Positions 8,458 to 16,669 of a DNA stretch of 64,000 nucleotides are shown piece by piece; within the stretch, counting starts at the first letter, position 1, and each line of letters starts with the position of its first letter. The notes under the pieces are model-generated. The model searched no databases and was not told the origin of the DNA. It saw only the letters and a program-made list of their open reading frames with translations. The DNA comes from an uncultured Sphingomonadales bacterium (GTDB lineage: Bacteria > Pseudomonadota > Alphaproteobacteria > Sphingomonadales > Sphingomonadaceae), in assembly GCA_903839675.1 (NCBI GenBank), contig CAIMDB010000032.1, forward strand, positions 186,001 through 250,000. The letters run 5' to 3'. The position numbers and the translations under genes are program-made.

Positions 8458-8506
8458 GGACCGGCAGTTCACTTTACGGAAACGTAAAGCCGGAAGCTGC
8501 CGGTCC
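8458..8506. promoter_or_regulatory. Nested hairpin containing a TTTACG-type operator upstream of the crotonase gene
   Basis: Outer arms GGACCGGCAG (8458-8467) and CTGCCGGTCC (8497-8506) are a perfect 10-bp inverted repeat. Inside is a second perfect repeat, CTTTACG (8472-8478), GAAA, CGTAAAG (8483-8489). The inner 16 bases TTTACGGAAACGTAAA (8473-8488) match 13 of 16 positions of the dyad before the aldehyde dehydrogenase (24955-24970). There is no T-run, so it is not a standard terminator. It starts 73 bases upstream of the crotonase ATG, a plausible operator position. Confidence 0.5.
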
Positions 8507-8530
8507 GTCTGCAAAGAGAGGAAGCCTATC

Positions 8531-9292
8531 ATGTCCGATCCCGTCCTGACCGAAGTCCGTGGCAATATTCTGATTGTCACGCTCAACCGTCCTGAAGCCA
8601 AGAACGCAGCCAATAAGGCGCTCGCCGAAGGCGTGGCCGCGGCAATGGACCGGCTCGACAGCGACAATGATCTGCGCGTCGGCATCATCACCGGGGCTGG
8701 TGGCACTTTCTGTTCGGGTATGGACCTGAAGGGTTTTCTCGCGGGGGAAACACCGCAGATACCGGGCAAGGGCTTTGCGGGCCTCACAGAAGCGCCACCC
8801 GCCAAGCCGCTGATCGCGGCTGTGGATGGCTATGCGCTGGCCGGTGGCTTTGAAATCGCGCTCGCCTGCGATCTGATCGTCGCCAATAAGGATTCCAAGT
8901 TCGGCATTCCCGAAGTGAAGCGCGGATTGGCCGCAGCCGCGGGTGGCCTTGTTCGCCTGCCCCGTCAGATCCCGCAGCGCCTCGCGATGGAGCTGGCTCT
9001 GACCGGTGAATTCGTCTCGGCGCAGCGCGCTTATGAAATGGGCCTGATCAACCGTATCGTTGAAGGCGTCGCGTTGGAGGGTGCTTTGCAGCTGGCAGAA
9101 GCGATCAGCGCCAATGGCCCGCTCGCCGTGGCGGCGTCCAAACAAGTGATTCGGGAACAGCAGGACTGGTCACAGTCAGAACAATGGAAGAACCAGTACG
9201 CCCTGACTGCCAAAGTCTTTACATCAAGCGATGCAAGAGAAGGGGCGGCAGCCTTTGCCCAGAAGCGCGCGCCGAACTGGACAGGATCGTGA
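8531..9292 (+). CDS. Crotonase / enoyl-CoA hydratase-family protein
   Basis: Cytoplasmic crotonase-fold enzyme acting on acyl-CoA thioesters, most likely hydrating or isomerising an enoyl-CoA in fatty-acid or amino-acid breakdown. The 253-residue length is normal. Visible motifs are LNRPEAKNAANKAL at the N-terminus, the first oxyanion-hole segment FCSGMDLKGF (about 57-66), the second oxyanion segment DGYALAGGFEIALACDLI (about 99-116) and the acid-bearing FGIPEVKRGLAAAAGGL (about 125-141). One Glu (in PEVKRG) sits where the second catalytic Glu is expected, while the first aligns with FE in AGGFE. A strong SD, GAGAGGAAG, precedes ATG 8531. It is monocistronic, with a palindromic operator-like element upstream. 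Substrate cannot be told from sequence. Confidence 0.9.
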   Translation: MSDPVLTEVRGNILIVTLNRPEAKNAANKALAEGVAAAMDRLDSDNDLRVGIITGAGGTFCSGMDLKGFLAGETPQIPGKGFAGLTEAPPAKPLIAAVDGYALAGGFEIALACDLIVANKDSKFGIPEVKRGLAAAAGGLVRLPRQIPQRLAMELALTGEFVSAQRAYEMGLINRIVEGVALEGALQLAEAISANGPLAVAASKQVIREQQDWSQSEQWKNQYALTAKVFTSSDAREGAAAFAQKRAPNWTGS

Positions 9293-9307
9293 TCGTACAA
9301 ACACTTA

Positions 9308-9333
9308 GGTGAAACTACGGCAGTAGTCTCACC
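9308..9333. promoter_or_regulatory. 26-bp dyad upstream of the sigma-54 activator gene
   Basis: GGTGAAACTAC (9308-9318), loop GGCA, GTAGTCTCACC (9323-9333): 10 of 11 bases pair. It lies 131 bases before the activator ATG and shortly after the crotonase stop. There is no T-run, so an operator or leader structure is more likely than a terminator. Autoregulation of the activator is possible but only an inference. Confidence 0.4.
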
Positions 9334-9463
9334 ATAATGGCATGATATACCCTCAATACGGCCTCGGTTGTCGGGCCTGAAAAGGCCAGAATTTAGACCT
9401 TGTTAACTGCAGGAAACGCACTTGGTTCGTGTCCGATCCGGACAAAAACAGGTGGGTTTAAAA

Positions 9464-10585
9464 ATGGTGCAGGTCGCAACACGTAGGTCAATTGAGGTTC
9501 TGGAAGACGATGATCTGATCGTCGGCAACAGCCCGGCAATCCGTGCGCTGCGCCAGATTATCGCCCGGGTCTCACCGACCACTGCGTCGGTGCTGATCAC
9601 GGGGCCTTCGGGGTCCGGCAAGGAACTGGTGGCGCAAGCGATCCATGCGGCGAGCACACGGGCGAGCCAAACCTTTGTCGCCCTCAACTGCGGCGCCATT
9701 CCGGCAGAGCTGATGGAGTCCGAATTGTTCGGGCATGAACGTGGCGCTTTCACAGGGGCAGCCACGCGCCGCATCGGTCGCTTTGAAGAAGCCAATGGCG
9801 GCACGCTCTTCCTCGACGAAATCGGCGACATGCGTTTCGATATGCAGGTGAAGCTGCTCCGCGTGCTGGAAGACGGGCTGGTTCAGCGTGTCGGTGGCGG
9901 CGCGCCAATTGCCGCGAATGTGCGCATCATTTCCGCCACGCACCAGAATATTGACGACGCCATCCGCGACAACCGCTTCCGCGAAGACCTCTATTTCCGC
10001 CTTGGCGTCGTGCCGATCAGCGTGCCTGCGCTTGCTGAACGTGTGGAAGACATTCCTCTCCTCATCGCCCATTTCCGCAAGACCCGCGGTGGCCCGTCAC
10101 GCGCAACCTTTGATCGTGATGCCATGATGCGCCTGATGGGGCATGAATGGCCGGGCAATGTCCGCGAACTGCGCAATGTCGTGGAGCGCGCGGACATCCT
10201 GTTCGGTGGCATGACCATCGGCTCGGATGAAGTTGAACAGTTGCTCGGCCTCCGCTCGGGCCGCCCCCTTCGTATTGTTGATCTTCCCGCGCGCGCAGAA
10301 GCCATATCGCGCGCCGAAGAGACGCCTGTGCCGGTTACACCGTTCCCCCTAGCAGCGGCACAGGCGTCGCCCTCACACACGCGCACCGTCAACACAGTGC
10401 CTGCAGACCCGCATGCGCCGATTGATTTGAAGGTGCTGGTGGAAACGATGGAACAGGAGCGCATTCAGATGGCACTGGAGGCCGCCGACGGGGTCATTTC
10501 CGAAGCGGCACGCCTCCTGACGCTGAAGCGCACCACGCTCATTGAAAAGATGCGCAAATATGGTGTTGGGAAACAGGCCGCCTGA
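9464..10585 (+). CDS. Orphan sigma-54-dependent transcriptional activator without receiver domain
   Basis: Bacterial enhancer-binding protein that uses ATP to remodel sigma-54 RNA polymerase. After about 20 leader residues the AAA+ domain starts directly (VGNSPAIRALRQII); there is no receiver, PAS or GAF domain. Visible are Walker A GPSGSGKE, the sigma-54 contact loop ESELFGHERGAFTGA, Walker B GGTLFLDEIGD, the R-finger region FREDLYFRLGVVPI and WPGNVRELRNVVERA. After a Pro/Ala-rich linker (about 285-320) a Fis-type HTH ends the protein (SEAARLLTLKRTTLIEKMRKYG). ATG 9464 has GGTGGG upstream; in-frame TTG 9422 is weaker. Without a receiver, control is probably by expression or a partner, as with FleQ- or PspF-type activators. 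Targets are unknown; candidate promoters lie before the PEP-CTERM gene and glnB. Confidence 0.9.
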   Translation: MVQVATRRSIEVLEDDDLIVGNSPAIRALRQIIARVSPTTASVLITGPSGSGKELVAQAIHAASTRASQTFVALNCGAIPAELMESELFGHERGAFTGAATRRIGRFEEANGGTLFLDEIGDMRFDMQVKLLRVLEDGLVQRVGGGAPIAANVRIISATHQNIDDAIRDNRFREDLYFRLGVVPISVPALAERVEDIPLLIAHFRKTRGGPSRATFDRDAMMRLMGHEWPGNVRELRNVVERADILFGGMTIGSDEVEQLLGLRSGRPLRIVDLPARAEAISRAEETPVPVTPFPLAAAQASPSHTRTVNTVPADPHAPIDLKVLVETMEQERIQMALEAADGVISEAARLLTLKRTTLIEKMRKYGVGKQAA

Positions 10586-11269
10586 TCAGGCGGTAAAGCC
10601 AAGCCTACGCGCAGCGGCGTCCAATCGTGTGATCCGGTCCGGCGCAATGCGGTTGGCGCGGTCGGTATAGGCGGCAACGATCTCCGCCCCGGCCCCTTCG
10701 ACCGACCCAGCATTGAACGGCGGTGCCGGATCATATTCCAGCGCGAGTTGAATGGTCCGGGCGATGGTGTCCCCCGCTATCTTGGCAGTCAGCGCCAAGG
10801 CGAAATCAATGCCCGCTGTCACGCCCCCGCCGGTCGCCCGGTTCCGGTCCATCACCGACCGCGCGTGAACTGGCGTTGCCCCGAACAGCGCCAGCTTGTC
10901 ATGCCAGGCCCAGTGCGTCGTCGCCTGATAGCCTTCCAACAGGCCTGCCGCGCCAAGGATCAGCGCGCCGGTGCACACGCTCGTCACCCATTGCGCCTCT
11001 GCCCCCGCGCGGCGCACCCAGCCAAGCGCGGCCTCATTGTCGATCACATCGGCAATGCCCATGCCGCCGGGCACGCAAAGCAGGTCTGGCGATGGCATAT
11101 CCGCAAAGGTGGCATTGGGCAGGATCGAGAAACCGGCATCGGTCGGCACGGGGTCAAGATTCTCCCAAACCAAATGGACGCGCGCGCCGGGTAGGCGGGA
11201 CAGCACTTGGGCCGGCCCCGTCAGATCGAGTTGCGTGACACCGGGGAAAAGCAAAAAGGCGATGTCCAT
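10586..11269 (-). CDS. DJ-1/PfpI-family protein, isonitrile hydratase-like
   Basis: Cytoplasmic class I glutamine amidotransferase-like protein. The nucleophile-elbow Cys is clear in VTSVCTGALILGAAGLL, and the family Asp/Glu region at the N-terminus reads FPGVTQLDLTGPAQVL. TTHWAWHDKL follows as in GlxA/InhA-like proteins. The AraC-type HTH of GlxA regulators is absent, so it is a stand-alone enzyme domain of 227 residues, closest in layout to isonitrile hydratase (InhA). Start: ATG 11269 has AAGGAG eight bases upstream, overlapping the smc stop; a GTG at 11278 is also open. It is the last gene of the dciA-dsbA-dsbA-smc run. Its stop abuts the stop of the convergent sigma-54 activator gene, with no terminator between. 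Confidence 0.85.
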   Translation of the reverse strand: MDIAFLLFPGVTQLDLTGPAQVLSRLPGARVHLVWENLDPVPTDAGFSILPNATFADMPSPDLLCVPGGMGIADVIDNEAALGWVRRAGAEAQWVTSVCTGALILGAAGLLEGYQATTHWAWHDKLALFGATPVHARSVMDRNRATGGGVTAGIDFALALTAKIAGDTIARTIQLALEYDPAPPFNAGSVEGAGAEIVAAYTDRANRIAPDRITRLDAAARRLGFTA

Positions 11270-11281
11270 ATGCGGCACTCC

Positions 11282-14200
11282 TTATTCGGCGGCGAGCAGT
11301 TCTTCCGCACCGCCTAGGTCCACAGAAACAAGCTTTGAGATGCCGCGTTCAATCATCGTGACGCCAAACAGGCGGTGCATGCGACTCATCGTCACGGCAT
11401 TATGGGTGACAATCAAATAGCGCGTGTCGGTGTCGCGCGACATGACATCGAGCAGCCCGCAAAAGCGTTCAATATTCGCATCATCGAGCGGCGCGTCGAC
11501 TTCATCGAGGACGCAGATGGGCGCCGGGTTGGTCAGGAACAAACCAAAGATAAGAGCAACGGCGGTCAGCGCCTGTTCCCCGCCGGACAGCAGCGTCAAT
11601 GATTGCAGCTTCTTGCCCGGTGGCTGGGCGAAGATTTCCAGCCCCGCCTCCAGCGGATCATCGCTGTCGATGAGTGCAAGGTGCGCCGCGCCGCCATTGA
11701 ACAGGGTTGAAAAGAGGCGCTCGAAATGGCCGTTGACTCGCTCAAACGCATCAAGCAGCCGGGCGCGACCCTCGCGGTTGAGGCTGCCGATGGAGCCGCG
11801 CAGACGGTTGACGGCCTCGATCAATTCATCGCGCTCAACGATGGAGCGGCTGTGTTCGCCCTCAATTTCGGCGAGCTCGGTTTCAGCGACGAGGTTGACG
11901 GGCCCCAGCCGTTCGCGATCCGCCATCAGCCGGTCATGGTCTGACGATTCGGCTTCGGCATGGCGAACGGTGTCGGCATCAAACCCGGCCCTTTCGGGGA
12001 GCAGCGGCGGCGGGCATTCAAAGCGCTCGCCCGACACGCGGCCCATTTCGATGCGGCGCAGTTCCTGATTTTCTGCGCGCGCGACGGCGCCTGCACGGGT
12101 TTCGCGCACGGCTGCCAGCGCCTCACCGGCTTCGGCCAAATGCGCTTCCAACTTGCGGAGTTCGGCTTCGGCGGCACGTTCAGCGGCAACGGCTTCGGTC
12201 GCAGAGGCGGACAGGGCGGTCACATCGGTTTCAAGCGCCGCGATCTGCGCGTCCAGCTTGGCAGGCGCATCGGCCAGCGTGAGCGCTTCGGCCTCGGCGG
12301 CCTTGGCGCGCTTGGTCATTTCATCGATGCGGCGGGCGGCTTCCCCTGCGCGGGATTTCCAGTTGCGATGTTCGGCCTGTGCTGAATCAAGCCGCGCCCG
12401 GTCCTCGCCGATGCTGCGATCAAGGCTCGCGCTTTCGGCCTTTAACTGCGCGACAACGGCGCGCGCTGATTCGGCAGAGGTCTGGAGCGTCGCGACCTGC
12501 TGCGCCGTCGCACTGCCATCCGGCAGAGACTGTCGTGCGGTCTGCGCGGCACGGGCTTCGGCTTCAGCCTCGGCGCGTTCCTTAGCGACGCGGTCGAGCC
12601 GTTCAGCCATTTCCGCTTTGCGGGAGGCCAATCGTTCCAGCGCCTGCTGCGCCTGATCCGCATCGCGCGCCGCTTGCCGTGCGCGGCTTTCAGCATCGGC
12701 CAAGGCGCGGCGACCGGCCTCAGCGGATGTCCGCGCTGTCTCCATTGCGGCCTGGGCGGTCGCGACACTGGTTTTTAAAGAATCAACTGAGGCTTGGGCA
12801 CCCGGTACGTCTGCGCGCAAGGCATCGAGGCGGTTGAGACGGATGAGCCGTTCTGCGGCAGCGGCACCAAGGTCCGTTGCGACATACCCGTCCCATCGGC
12901 GCAGGCGACCTTCCTTGGTCACGATCCGCTGGCCGACCGCAAGCGGCGCGCCATCATCGCTGTCGACCACCCCGACCTGCGATAAGCGGCGGGCGAGTGC
13001 TGCCGGGGCTGTCACTTTATCGGCAAGACATGTCGCGGCAGTGGGCAGCTTTGGGTCACTGGCTTGCACCTCTGCGCCGGTCCAGCCGCGTTTGCCATCG
13101 GCCCCCAGTGCAGCGTCGAGATCATCGCCGAGGGCTGCGGCCAGTGCCTGTTCAAACCCCGGTTGGGCTTTGATCGCATCGAGCACCCGGTTGCCGCTGC
13201 TGCCCTGTGCCACGGCCTTTTCCAGCGCGCGCATTTCACTTTCGAGGGCGGCCAGAGCGGCTTGCGCGGAGGCAAGGTCCGACTGCGCGGCGTCGCGGGA
13301 CACAGAGGCCGCTTCGCGCGCGGCGTCAGCATCGGCCATCGCCTTTTGGGCGGCCTGCGTATCGGCATCGGCTTCCGCGCTGGCAAGTTGGGCGGCATCC
13401 AGCGACGCCCGAAGCGGGGCATCACCGCCGAGTGCTGCCATTTGCTGCTCAATCTGCGCTGCATCGCGCTGGGCGCGTTCCAGTCGCTGCGCGGCGGCGG
13501 CCATGGCGGCGTCTGCGACGCGCGCTTCGGCCTGTTCGCGTGCCTGTGCGGACAGCGCTTGGGCGAGCGCGACTTCGGCATCGCGTCCGGCAGCTTCGGC
13601 CGTGGCCAGCCGTTCAATCAGCTGCGGGCGGCCCGCCTCGGCTGATTTGATCCGCGCGTCGAGCGACTTGGCCTCAGCATCGAGCCGGGCGAGTGCTTGG
13701 GCCGCGTCATTGGCCAGTTCGCCTTCGCGCGCGCGGTCCGCCTCTAGCCGTTCGGCTTGCGCTGCCAGATCAGCGATCCGCCGGTCCAGTGCCTGACGCT
13801 CGGTGCGCAGGGCGGCGAGCTTGTGCCCCGCCTCATTGGCTTTGTCGCGCGCGGAGATGGCGGCGACGCGGAGGTCCCCTAAGGTTGTGACGGACTGGGC
13901 GTGATAGGCCGCAGCCGCGCGCTGGACTTCGGCGGCCTTTTGCACGGCCTCTTCAGCGATGGCGGCCTCGGCCTTGGCCTTGTCAGCGGCGGCGGCGGCG
14001 TCGCGCCAGCGGGCAAAGATCAGCCGTCCCTCGGCAATACGAATGTCGGTGGAAAGCTTACGATAGCGTTCTGCCGCCCGCGCCTGTCGCCGGAGCGTGC
14101 CGGCCCTTTGCTCCATGTCGGAGAGGACTTCGTTCAGCCGGTTGAGGTTGGTCTCGGTTGCGCGCAGCTTCTGTTCGGCATCCTTGCGGCGGACGTGCAG

Positions 14201-14698
14201 GCCGGAAATGCCAGCTGCCTCTTCCAGCATTGCCCGCCTGTCGACCGGCTTGGCGGCGATGACGGCGCTGATCTTGCCCTGGCTGACAAGCGCGGGGGAA
14301 TGCGCGCCGGTGGCGGCATCGGCAAAGAGCAGCGCGACGTCCTTGGCGCGTACGTCCCGCCCGTTGATGCGATAGGCAGAGCCCGCGCCGCGCTCGATGC
14401 GGCGGACGACTTCCAACTCCCGGTCGTCATTGCCGGCATCACGTTCCGCCAAGATCGAGACCTCAGCGAAATCGCGCGACGGGCGGCGCTCGGTTCCGGC
14501 GAAGATCACGTCGTCCATCGCGCCGCCGCGCAGCGACTTTGCGCTGCCTTCGCCCATCACCCAGCGGATCGCCTCAAGCAGATTGGACTTGCCGCAGCCA
14601 TTTGGCCCGACAATCCCCGTCAGCCCCGGTTCGATCCGAAGCTCGCTTGGATCGACAAAGCTTTTAAAGCCCGTCAGCTTGAGACGTTTGATCCGCAA
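11282..14698 (-). CDS. smc: Chromosome segregation protein SMC
   Basis: SMC ATPase that organises and helps segregate the chromosome, acting as a dimer with ScpA/ScpB. The 1138-residue protein has the full architecture: N-terminal head with Walker A GPNGCGKSN at residues 31-39, a long Ala/Glu/Arg-rich coiled coil (about 165-500), a hinge around 510-620, the return coiled coil (about 630-950), and a C-terminal head with signature TLLSGGEQALTAVAL and Walker B CVLDEVDAPLDD. The start is TTG 14698 with AAGGA seven bases upstream; no nearby ATG precedes the first strand MRIKRLKLTGFKSF. It follows a DsbA-like lipoprotein gene by 10 bases and is followed by a DJ-1-family gene. Neither scpA nor scpB is in the window. 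Confidence 0.97.
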   Translation of the reverse strand: MRIKRLKLTGFKSFVDPSELRIEPGLTGIVGPNGCGKSNLLEAIRWVMGEGSAKSLRGGAMDDVIFAGTERRPSRDFAEVSILAERDAGNDDRELEVVRRIERGAGSAYRINGRDVRAKDVALLFADAATGAHSPALVSQGKISAVIAAKPVDRRAMLEEAAGISGLHVRRKDAEQKLRATETNLNRLNEVLSDMEQRAGTLRRQARAAERYRKLSTDIRIAEGRLIFARWRDAAAAADKAKAEAAIAEEAVQKAAEVQRAAAAYHAQSVTTLGDLRVAAISARDKANEAGHKLAALRTERQALDRRIADLAAQAERLEADRAREGELANDAAQALARLDAEAKSLDARIKSAEAGRPQLIERLATAEAAGRDAEVALAQALSAQAREQAEARVADAAMAAAAQRLERAQRDAAQIEQQMAALGGDAPLRASLDAAQLASAEADADTQAAQKAMADADAAREAASVSRDAAQSDLASAQAALAALESEMRALEKAVAQGSSGNRVLDAIKAQPGFEQALAAALGDDLDAALGADGKRGWTGAEVQASDPKLPTAATCLADKVTAPAALARRLSQVGVVDSDDGAPLAVGQRIVTKEGRLRRWDGYVATDLGAAAAERLIRLNRLDALRADVPGAQASVDSLKTSVATAQAAMETARTSAEAGRRALADAESRARQAARDADQAQQALERLASRKAEMAERLDRVAKERAEAEAEARAAQTARQSLPDGSATAQQVATLQTSAESARAVVAQLKAESASLDRSIGEDRARLDSAQAEHRNWKSRAGEAARRIDEMTKRAKAAEAEALTLADAPAKLDAQIAALETDVTALSASATEAVAAERAAEAELRKLEAHLAEAGEALAAVRETRAGAVARAENQELRRIEMGRVSGERFECPPPLLPERAGFDADTVRHAEAESSDHDRLMADRERLGPVNLVAETELAEIEGEHSRSIVERDELIEAVNRLRGSIGSLNREGRARLLDAFERVNGHFERLFSTLFNGGAAHLALIDSDDPLEAGLEIFAQPPGKKLQSLTLLSGGEQALTAVALIFGLFLTNPAPICVLDEVDAPLDDANIERFCGLLDVMSRDTDTRYLIVTHNAVTMSRMHRLFGVTMIERGISKLVSVDLGGAEELLAAE

Positions 14699-14708
14699 GG
14701 CGGCGTCC

Positions 14709-15437
14709 TTATGCGCCCGCGTCGATCAGCTTGGGTTTCAGCAATTCCCAGTTCGCCGTGTTTTCCTGCGTCACGCCATTGATGACGAAGGTCGGCGTGC
14801 CCTGCACCTTGAATTCGCGGACGCCCTTGTCGGTCAGCGCGACGAGGGCATCGATCGCCTTGGCATCGGCGAGGCAGGCCTTGGCCTTTTCTTCCGGAAT
14901 GCCGCGCTGGCGGACGAACTCGACCAGACCTAATTTGTCGGCAAGGGCCGTTGGCAGCTGGGCAGGCGTCATCGCCTGCAGCGCCTTTTGGTCTTCGGCC
15001 GTGAGCGCCTGTGCCTTGCCCAGCCAGTCCCGCTGTGCGGCGAACAGCTGTTCGGAAAGCGGGAAGAAGGGACCAGCACCGCTGCAACGCGCCAGCAGCG
15101 CCGCCGGAATATCGAGGCCGTTCAGCAGGAAGGTCCGGAATTCATAGGACACACTGCCCTTGTCGATCATCGCCTTCAGTTCCACTGAAGATTGTTCGGA
15201 GAATTCGGCGCAGTGCGAACAGGTGAGCGCGCCATATTCGATGAGCTTAACAGGTGCATTGGGGTTACCCATCAGCATGCCGCCATCGGGCGTGACAGCC
15301 GTGGTTTCCGTCCATTTGGCGCCTGCAGGGGCGGACACGGCCGCGCCGTCGCCGGCAGCTCCGCTCTTATCGGCGGTCTTTTCGTTGCAGGCAGTCACCA
15401 GCAGCAGCGCCGATGTTGCGAGAAGCAGTTTCTTCAT
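14709..15437 (-). CDS. DsbA-family thiol-disulfide lipoprotein
   Basis: Predicted lipoprotein with a thioredoxin-fold DsbA domain. ATG 15437 gives MKKLLLATSALLLVTAC, a signal sequence with a lipobox ending at Cys17; AAGGG lies eight bases upstream. An Ala/Gly/Ser linker follows, then a four-helix-inserted thioredoxin fold with active site LTCSHCAEF and the cis-Pro loop VQGTPTFVINGV near the C-terminus. Length is 242 residues. It likely oxidises or isomerises disulfides in the periplasm while membrane-tethered. It is a paralogue of the gene just upstream, sharing CSHC, the LLARC segment and TPTF; the pair looks like a tandem duplication with one copy gaining a lipid anchor. It lies between its paralogue and smc in one operon. 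Confidence 0.88.
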   Translation of the reverse strand: MKKLLLATSALLLVTACNEKTADKSGAAGDGAAVSAPAGAKWTETTAVTPDGGMLMGNPNAPVKLIEYGALTCSHCAEFSEQSSVELKAMIDKGSVSYEFRTFLLNGLDIPAALLARCSGAGPFFPLSEQLFAAQRDWLGKAQALTAEDQKALQAMTPAQLPTALADKLGLVEFVRQRGIPEEKAKACLADAKAIDALVALTDKGVREFKVQGTPTFVINGVTQENTANWELLKPKLIDAGA

Positions 15438-15448
15438 GTGCATTTCCC

Positions 15449-16132
15449 TTAGCGAAGGCCCAGCGTGGTGCGCAGGGCAGTGTCCATATTGGCCCATTCC
15501 GAACTTTTTGGGCCAGGCTTGTTGTTGATGAGGAAGGTGGGCGTTGAGTTGATTTTACGCACCTCAACCGCGTCCTTAGTCATGGCGATGACGGTCTTGT
15601 GCATCTGCGGCGCGGCAAGGCAGGCATTGGCCTGTGCCGCGGTAACACCCTTGGACTGGGCAATGCCCAGAAGCCCGCTTTCCTTGGCGATCATCTGCAA
15701 CTGCGGGATGAGCTTCATGGCTTGAAGCGCCTCGCCCTGCTTGGCCACCAACACTTGCGCGTCGGCCATCCAGATGGCTTGGCGGCTCATGATCGCTTCG
15801 GTCAGACCGAACACGCGGGAGGGGCCACCACAACGGGCGAGGAGGGCGGCGGTCAAGTCAAAGGGATCGCGCACCAGATTGCGCAACTCAACCGAGACCA
15901 ACCCCTTGGCGACATAATCGCGCTTCAGGGGGACGGCCGCCTCTTCGGTAAAATGCGCGCAATGGGAACAGGTGTAGCTGAGATATTCGACCAGCCGGAC
16001 CTTGGCTTTGGGATTGCCCATGACGAACGACCCAGCCGGGGTTTTCGTGACCATTGCTGTGTAATTCTGGGCCGAAGCCGGAACGACGGCACCCAGCGTC
16101 AGGGCCAAAGCGAGAAGAAGGCGACGGATCAT
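15449..16132 (-). CDS. DsbA-family periplasmic thiol-disulfide oxidoreductase
   Basis: Exported thioredoxin-fold protein of 227 residues. A classical signal peptide (MIRRLLLALALTLGAVVPASA, about 21 residues in total) precedes the domain. The active site reads YTCSHCAHF and the cis-Pro loop NSTPTFLINNK. There is no lipobox, so unlike its downstream paralogue this copy should be soluble. Its ATG overlaps the dciA stop by four bases and it precedes the lipoprotein paralogue by 11 bases. Gene order DUF721 (dciA), DsbA, SMC next to mutY recurs in alphaproteobacteria, as far as I recall. Which proteins it oxidises cannot be told; the sequence does not distinguish an oxidase from an isomerase. Confidence 0.9.
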   Translation of the reverse strand: MIRRLLLALALTLGAVVPASAQNYTAMVTKTPAGSFVMGNPKAKVRLVEYLSYTCSHCAHFTEEAAVPLKRDYVAKGLVSVELRNLVRDPFDLTAALLARCGGPSRVFGLTEAIMSRQAIWMADAQVLVAKQGEALQAMKLIPQLQMIAKESGLLGIAQSKGVTAAQANACLAAPQMHKTVIAMTKDAVEVRKINSTPTFLINNKPGPKSSEWANMDTALRTTLGLR

Positions 16133-16659
16133 CTGATTTTTCCAAGTACGGGAATGCCCACCGGCGCGCTGTTGGCGACGCCTTGGGCCAGGGAGGAGAG
16201 AACGGCGCGCAGTTCCGGGTCGGCGATTTCACGCAAGGAGTCACCGATCTCCGCTGGCACAGCGCGCAATTCGGGTGTTTTTGGTTTGACCTTCAGCCGC
16301 GCAATGCTGCCCTGTTTCAGGGTGATACGCGCCACAGCGGCATAGCCGAAAAAGCGGTTCACCCGCTCAATGATAACAGGCTCGACATGCTGCATCATCG
16401 GGCCAAAGGCGCGCTCCACGATCAGCGTCAGCGTGCCATCTGATTTCTTGCCCTGCGGGAAGCGGATCGATTCCGGGGCTGAGACCTCGGCATATTTGTC
16501 GCCTGCAATTTCGGTCCAGCGGCTGACGATGGAGGCTTGGATGAAGCCGAAGCGGCGGAACGCGGCCTGCCCGACGTTGGGCACAAGGTCTGCCACGCGG
16601 CGGGCGGGGCCTCCCCGCGGCCGTTCTGCGACGGGCGAACGCTGCTTGTCTTTTGCCAT
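16129..16659 (-). CDS. dciA: DUF721/DciA-family protein
   Basis: A 176-residue protein with the DUF721 fold, the family of DciA, which loads or assists the replicative helicase DnaB in bacteria lacking DnaC. A basic, disordered N-terminus (residues 1-25, rich in Arg/Pro) precedes the domain, which contains FIQASIVSRWTEIAGDKYAEVSAPESI and, after it, the strand LTLIVERAFGPMMQH. The C-terminal extension (about 125-176) is longer than in minimal DUF721 proteins. It heads a leftward operon with two DsbA genes and smc. Its start codon lies only 10-25 bases from that of divergent mutY, so promoters of the two genes must overlap each other's coding start. The helicase-loader role is inferred from the family. 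Confidence 0.85.
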   Translation of the reverse strand: MAKDKQRSPVAERPRGGPARRVADLVPNVGQAAFRRFGFIQASIVSRWTEIAGDKYAEVSAPESIRFPQGKKSDGTLTLIVERAFGPMMQHVEPVIIERVNRFFGYAAVARITLKQGSIARLKVKPKTPELRAVPAEIGDSLREIADPELRAVLSSLAQGVANSAPVGIPVLGKIR

Positions 16660-16669
16660 TGATCACCCC

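Noticed and set aside
8458-8506. Intrinsic terminator after the secretion operon
   Set aside because: The hairpin has no T-run on either strand and encloses an operator-like dyad instead.
12834-13796. 320-codon plus-strand frame opposite smc, Ser/Ala/Arg-rich
   Set aside because: It is the reverse of the Ala/Glu-rich coiled coil of SMC; the composition is explained by that.
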